Positions 59,148 through 64,000 of a stretch of DNA of 64,000 nucleotides are shown one piece after another (positions within the stretch are counted from its first letter, which is position 1; the number at the start of each line of letters is the position of its first letter). The notes under the pieces are model-generated. The model was not told the origin of the DNA. It did no database searches and saw only the letters and a list, made by a program, of their open reading frames with translations. This stretch comes from CAVVYA01 sp963752345. Its GTDB lineage: Bacteria > Pseudomonadota > Alphaproteobacteria > SMXQ01. The position numbers and the translations under genes were made by a program. Location of the stretch: the NCBI GenBank assembly GCA_963752345.1, contig CAVVYA010000006.1, positions 310,001 through 374,000 on the forward strand, written 5' to 3'.

Positions 59148-62100
59148 ATGGCAGAAGCATCCTTCGTGTCCGCGACCGACGCGCCCGACAAATCTAAGAT
59201 CGCCGCCGAACTCGCCAAATTGGGCCGGCAGGATCCGGCCGCGGCCGATGGCGAGGGTGCTCTGCACCGCCGCCAGCCGGATCGCGCCGAGGAGACCGCC
59301 GTCCTGCCGGACTATAGGCAAGACGCGTCCCATCGGAATGCCGGTTCGCGCAGCGAGGGCGACAGTTATGAGCATGGCGTCGACCACGGCGACGGCGCCC
59401 AGGCGACCGCATTCGCGGCTCTGCCGGGACCGTCCACCGCAACCGGCGAATTGGCCAACGATGCGAAAATTGCCTTGCCGGCGAATGGCGGCGGCGGCCG
59501 TGCGGATGGATCGGCAACCGCCGGCCTGACGCGGGAACCGTCAACCGAGCGGGGCGGCGAGGACACTGCCCGCGGCGAGAGCGCCCAGCACGCGCGTGGC
59601 GGCGGCCATCGCCCTGACCCGCAACGGCAGCCGGGCGGTGACGCAGACGCCGCCCCACAGATTCAAGCTACCGGCTCCGCCGGCAGCCCGTCGGGTGACA
59701 CGGCATTCGCGGCTTCGCAGGAGCACGGTACCGACAGCGGCCAGCGCCCCATCACGGATGGCGCGACCGACGTTTCCGACAAGATGGTAAAGAGCGCCGG
59801 GTTTCCGGTGTCGCCGAGCCATCATGCGGTACCGGTATTGGATGATGCAGGAGGTAACACGCCGCCTGCGACTGGTGGCGACGCGTCGCCACCGACCGGT
59901 GCCAGTGGCGAGCTACCGCCGCCGGCCAATGATCCGTTGCCGGTCATCGCCGATTCCGGGGACAGCGCCCCGCCTGCGGCGGGTGGCGATGCACCCCAGA
60001 CTCCCTCGGCAATCAATCCGCCACCAACTCCCGATCAAAATACTCTCCCGCCGCCCGACAGCCCTGGCGGCAACAACCCGCCGTCGGTTCCAGCAATTGT
60101 CACGCCGGCCGGTGTGACGTTGAATGGCGGCTCGCGCAACGAGACGCTGGTCGGTGGCGCCGGCGATGACGTGATCAATGGCTTCGGTGGAGCGGACCGG
60201 CTGTACGGCCGCGGCGGCGATGATCGGCTATCCGGCGGCGATGGCGCCGACCGGCTCTACGGCGAAGCGGGCAATGACGTCCTGAGAGGCGGCGCCGGCG
60301 ACGACCGGTTATACGGCGCGGACGGCGATGATCGTCTGTTCGGCGACGCCGGCAACGACGAACTGCGCGGCGACGCGGGCAATGACGTCCTGAAGGGCGG
60401 CGCCGGCAACGACAAGCTCTATGGCGGGACCGGCGACGACACTCTCGATAGCGGCGAGGGCGCCGATCAACTCTATGGCGAAGCGGGCAATGACGTCCTG
60501 AGAGGCGGCGCCGGCGACGACCGGTTGTACGGCGCGGACGGCAATGATCGCCTGTTCGGCGACGCCGGCAATGACGAACTGCGCGGCGATGCGGGCCACG
60601 ATCTTCTGAAAGGCGGCGCTGGCAACGACAAGCTCTATGGCGGGACCGGCGACGACACTCTCGATGGCGGCGATGGTGCCGACCGGCTCTACGGCGAAGC
60701 GGGCAATGACGTCCTGAGAGGCGGCGCCGGCGACGACCAGTTATACGGCGCGGACGGCGATGATCGCCTGTTCGGCGACGCCGGCAATGACGAACTGCGT
60801 GGCGATGCGGGTATTGATCTCCTCAAGGGCGGTGCTGGAAACGACAGGCTTTATGGCGGCAGCGGCGACGACACCCTGGATGGGGGTGCAGGCGCCGATA
60901 AGCTCTATGGCGAAGCGGGCGACGACACGCTGAGCGGTGGTGCCGGTGGCGATCTGCTGTCGGGCGGGGACGGCGATGATCGTCTGTCGGGCGGTGATGG
61001 CGAGGATGATCTGCGCGGCGACGCAGGGAACGACAATCTCCGCGGCGGCGCCGGAAACGACAAGCTTTATGGTGGCGCCGGCGGCGACATGCTCGATGGC
61101 GGCTCAGGCGGCGACAAACTTTACGGGGAAGCGGGCAACGATACGCTGAGGGCCGGCGCTGGCGATGACCTGCTGTCTGGTGGCGATGGAAACGATCGTC
61201 TGTCCGGCGATGCCGGCAATGACGAGTTGCGCGGCGACGCCGGCGATGATCGTCTCGATGGCGGTGCCGGCACCGATACCCTTTATGGTGGGGCTGGCGA
61301 TGACCGCCTCGACGGCGGCTCGGGCGACGACAAGCTCCATGGCGATGCCGGCGACGATACGTTGAGGGGCGGCGCGGGCGATGATCGTCTCGCAGGCGGC
61401 GCAGGAATCGATCTGTTGCTGGGCGGCGCGGGCGCTGACGAACTCAGGGGCGATGCCGGCAACGACGCACTTCGCGGCGACGCGGGCAACGATACGCTGT
61501 ACGGCGGGACCGGCGACGACGGTCTCGATGGCGGCTCGGGCGACGACAAGCTCTATGGCGATGCCGGCAACGACACGCTGACAGGCGGCGCTGGCAATGA
61601 CGCTCTCAGCGGCGGTGCCGGTGACGACCAGCTGTTGGGCGGTTCGGGCAACGATGAGCTGAAAGGCGATGCCGGCAACGATCGCCTGGATGGCGGCGCG
61701 GGCAGCGATACGCTCTACGGCGGGACCGGCGACGACAGTCTCGGGGGCGGCTCGGGCGACGACAAGCTCTATGGCGATGCCGGCAACGACACGCTGACAG
61801 GCGGTGCTGGCAATGACGCTCTCACCGGCGGTGCCGGTGACGACCGCCTGCTCGGCGGCGCGGGCAGCGACGATCTCAGGGCGATGCCGGCAACGATCGC
61901 CTGGATGCGGCGCGGCAGCGATACCTTACGACGTTGGGGCGGCTCGGCGACGACGCTCAGGCGACGCCGGCAATCGACACGCTGGAAGGCGGCGCGGGCG
62001 ATGACCGGATCTTTGGCGGCACGGGAGACGACCGGTTGCTGGGCGGCGCCGGCGCGGACGAACTCAAAGGCGACGCCGGCAACGACACGCTGGAAGGCGG

Positions 62101-62560
62101 CGTGGGCGCGGACCAACTGTGGGGCGGCGCCGGAAACGACACCCTGCTCGGTGATGCCGGCGATGACCTGCTCAGCGGTGACGCCGGAAACGACACGCTG
62201 ATCGGCGGGGCCGGCAACGATGAGCTCTATGGCGGTGCCGGCAATGATCTTTTCCGCGGCGGTGCCGGCTCCGACTCGGCCTATGGCGAAAGCGGATCGG
62301 ACACTTACGTGTTCGGCCTGGGAGACGGCGCCGCCAATTATTTCGATGGCGGCCAGAAGGGCGGTTGGACCGATACGATACGCCTCGAGGGCGCCGACGG
62401 CGGGACCATCACCGGCGACTGGACTCTGCAGCTCGACCACGGTCATGTGGCCGGCGAGCGTGCCGGTGTCCTGGACCTGTCACAGGATGCCGCCGGCACC
62501 CTGCAACTCGCCGACGGCAGCTTGGTCCATTTCGAAGGCATCGAGAAGATCGTCTGGTAG
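59148..62560 (+). CDS. large RTX repeat protein, probable type I secretion substrate (frameshifts near 3' end)
   Basis: About 1140 residues. Disordered N-terminal ~330 residues rich in Asp, Gly, Ala and Pro (PPPANDPLPVIADSGDSAPP) lead into a long block of calcium-binding nonapeptides GGxGxDxLx from about 60120 on (GGAGDDVINGFGG, GDAGNDELRG). The C-terminal ~75 residues are repeat-free (GSDTYVFGLGDGAANYFDG to FEGIEKIVW), as expected for an uncleaved T1SS signal. Frame changes near 61880 and 61930 fall in GGC runs with missing bases. No catalytic domain seen, so an adhesin or surface-layer/biofilm protein is likelier than a toxin. Divergent from its presumed exporter. Confidence 0.88.
60264..60911 (+). 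repeat. three tandem 216-bp units in the RTX region
   Basis: GAAGCGGGCAATGACGTCCT recurs at 60264, 60480 and 60696, exactly 216 bp (eight nonapeptides) apart, with high identity between units. A separate pair with the same 216-bp spacing occurs at 61542 and 61758. Confidence 0.9.
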
Positions 62561-62829
62561 ATCCGCAGGCGAGCCGGCAAACCGCACGCACGACAATACC
62601 CGTCAGAAGGCGGCGGTTCTCGAGCCGCCTGTTTTCCATCGTGAGTGAGCGCTGGGCTGCAGCGGACTTGCGCCGACGTCCCCTGTGGAACCATCCAGAC
62701 GTTCAAATCGTCTGCCCGGGGACGCGGAACCACGTGCCGTATGCCGGGTTTCCTTCTTAACACATGATTGTTGCAATCGGCGGGCCTGGCGTTATGCCAC
62801 GCCAGCGCTTGCGCGGAAGGAGGACGGCC

Positions 62830-63261
62830 ATGCAGATTTCCAGATTGCTCGTCGTGGCGACAGCGGCGAGCTTGAGCCTGGGGGGAGTCGCGTTGGCGCA
62901 ATCGAGCGGCGCCGGCGCGAGCAGTGGCGGCGGCGTGCCGCAAGGCCCATCGCCGAGCCTCGAGCGCGGCATCGACAGCCAGGGCATGGAGCGGGGCACC
63001 ATGCACGATCCCGTGGAGCGTAATACGCGTGAGGGCCTCGATTCGCCGCGGAATATGACCAACCCGCAACAGAGACCGATGACCGAACCGGTCGCCGCCG
63101 AATCGCGGATCCGTAGCATGCTCGAGAAGCAGGGCTACGCGAACGTGCACAACATCCAGCGTGAAGGCAATGCTTATATCGCGACGGCGACAAAGGGCAG
63201 CGAAACGGTGAAAGTTCGCATCGACCCGCAGTTGGGCGAGATTCAGGAGCATGGCGGCTGA
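62830..63261 (+). CDS. exported PepSY-like domain protein
   Basis: 143 residues: signal peptide MQISRLLVVATAASLSLGGVALAQ, a Gly/Ser/Arg low-complexity middle, then a PepSY-like domain (ESRIRSMLEKQGYANVHNIQ, ETVKVRIDPQLGEIQ). ATG 62830 has GGAAGGAGG upstream. Likely periplasmic; role unknown. Followed by a strong terminator. Confidence 0.75.
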   Translation: MQISRLLVVATAASLSLGGVALAQSSGAGASSGGGVPQGPSPSLERGIDSQGMERGTMHDPVERNTREGLDSPRNMTNPQQRPMTEPVAAESRIRSMLEKQGYANVHNIQREGNAYIATATKGSETVKVRIDPQLGEIQEHGG

Positions 63262-63285
63262 GGTCTGCGCGACCTGATCGACCGT

Positions 63286-63316
63286 ACGGCGTGAGCGTGT
63301 CTCACGCCGTTTTTTT
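63286..63316 (+). terminator. rho-independent terminator
   Basis: ACGGCGTGAG-cgtgt-CTCACGCCGT followed by seven more T residues, 25 nt after the PepSY-like gene. Confidence 0.92.
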
Positions 63317-63441
63317 ATCGCGCGTGATCGCCATAGCAAACTCATGAAAATCATTCGGCCCGTGTGGCTGTTATTCCGCGCGGCGTACCCACATGGAAAT
63401 GGTGCGGCAAATGTTTGCGCACGTTTCTAGTGGAGGTTGTC

Positions 63442-63630
63442 ATGGATAAGGATCGCATCGAAGGCGCGGCGAAGAAGGCCAAGGGGTCGGTTAAGGAAGG
63501 CCTGGGGAAGGCGACCGGCGACGCGAAGTTGCAGGCCGAGGGCAAAGCCGACAAAGCGGAAGGCAAGATTCAGAACGCCGTCGGCGGCGTCAAGGACGCC
63601 GTGCGCAATAAGGACAAGAATCGGGGTTAG
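63442..63630 (+). CDS. CsbD family stress protein
   Basis: 62-residue, Lys/Ala/Gly-rich, hydrophilic: MDKDRIEGAAKKAKGSVKEG, KLQAEGKADKAEGKIQNAVG. Matches the CsbD family of general-stress proteins of unknown mechanism. GGAGG 7 nt before ATG 63442. Confidence 0.9.
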   Translation: MDKDRIEGAAKKAKGSVKEGLGKATGDAKLQAEGKADKAEGKIQNAVGGVKDAVRNKDKNRG

Positions 63631-63695
63631 CGGCATCCGCGGTCGGAGCCTCTGACCACGGACCGGAGCCTCTGGCCAACGACCGGGAGACAACA

Positions 63696-64000
63696 ATGAA
63701 GCGAGTCATGAATACGCTCGGCGCCGCTTGGATCGGTGCCGCGTTGCTGGCTATACCAGCATGGTCCCCGGCATGGTCCCAAGGGGCGCCGCAGACGGTG
63801 GGTCTCGTGAAAGTGGATCCGCAGACGGTCGCCACCGGCTATCGGGCCACGAAACTCATCGGCGCCAGCGTCAGCAACGACGCGGGCGACACCATCGGCA
63901 AGGTCGACGATCTCATCGTCAGCCCCGATGGCACGACGCCCTTCGCGGTCCTGTCGGTGGGCGGCTTTCTCGGGTTGGGCGAACGGCTGGTGGTGGTGCC
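63696..64000 (+). CDS. exported PRC-barrel domain protein (truncated by window end)
   Basis: Runs off the window with no stop. Signal peptide MKRVMNTLGAAWIGAALLAI ending near AWSQG, then a PRC-barrel-like domain (YRATKLIGASVSNDAGDTIG, KVDDLIVSPDGTTPFAVLSV). At least 101 residues visible. Ribosome-binding site CGGGAGA. PRC-barrel proteins of this exported type are often stress- or envelope-associated. Confidence 0.8.
   Translation, partial: MKRVMNTLGAAWIGAALLAIPAWSPAWSQGAPQTVGLVKVDPQTVATGYRATKLIGASVSNDAGDTIGKVDDLIVSPDGTTPFAVLSVGGFLGLGERLVVV

Overview
The window is GC-rich chromosomal DNA from an alphaproteobacterium, most likely of the order Hyphomicrobiales (Rhizobiales). The main evidence is a circularly permuted two-piece tmRNA gene next to an alphaproteobacterial-type sspB, the fumC / ribbon-helix-helix / DUF4169 neighbourhood, ThyX, hflKC-degP, an ilvB-ilvN-ilvC run, and an mreBCD-mrdA-rodA cluster. 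This placement is inferred from gene content and order; no 16S rRNA gene is present.

Layout. 0.1-8 kb: a fused hydantoinase/oxoprolinase gene carrying a GC-rich palindromic repeat, DUF4169, and a large AsmA-like gene. 8-14 kb: fumC with a ribbon-helix-helix protein, a TfoX-N protein, a hydrolase, a class I fumarase, sspB and ssrA. 14-17.4 kb: thyX, an IS5-family (IS427-type) element beside a gene remnant, and a GFA-domain protein. 17.6-36.2 kb: housekeeping genes: apbC/mrp, hflK-hflC, degP, serB, miaA, ilvB-ilvN-ilvC, mreB-mreC-mreD-mrdA-rodA and a GT61 glycosyltransferase.

36.4-51.9 kb: mobile DNA anchored in a tRNA-Lys(CUU) gene. An 11.4 kb island lies between the tRNA 3' end and a degenerate 53-bp copy of it. 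It carries a tyrosine integrase, an AlpA/MerR-like DNA-binding protein, a replication-initiator-like protein next to 15-bp direct repeats on a 22-bp grid, two consecutive HEPN/Abi-like candidate defence genes, terminase large and probable small subunits, and two single-domain response regulators, one a DivK paralogue. No capsid, tail or lysis genes are visible. This resembles a phage satellite (PICI-like) or a self-replicating integrative element more than an ordinary prophage, and it is the most interesting part of the window. A second stretch of about 4 kb, with two IS630-family elements, a coiled-coil protein under an FNR/FixK-type box and a methyltransferase, runs to a third copy of the tRNA 3' end.

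53-64 kb: a type I secretion locus. An ATGA-linked operon encodes a degenerate ABC half-transporter, a canonical ABC half-transporter and an HlyD adaptor. It is divergent from a large RTX (GGxGxDxLx repeat) protein built partly from 216-bp tandem units. Small envelope or stress genes (PepSY, CsbD, PRC-barrel) follow.

Caution: many genes, including conserved ones (miaA, serB, ilvN, thyX, degP, fumA), contain one or more apparent single-base frameshifts. Their distribution points to consensus indel errors in the assembly rather than pseudogenes, so coordinates for those genes span the whole reconstructed gene across frames.
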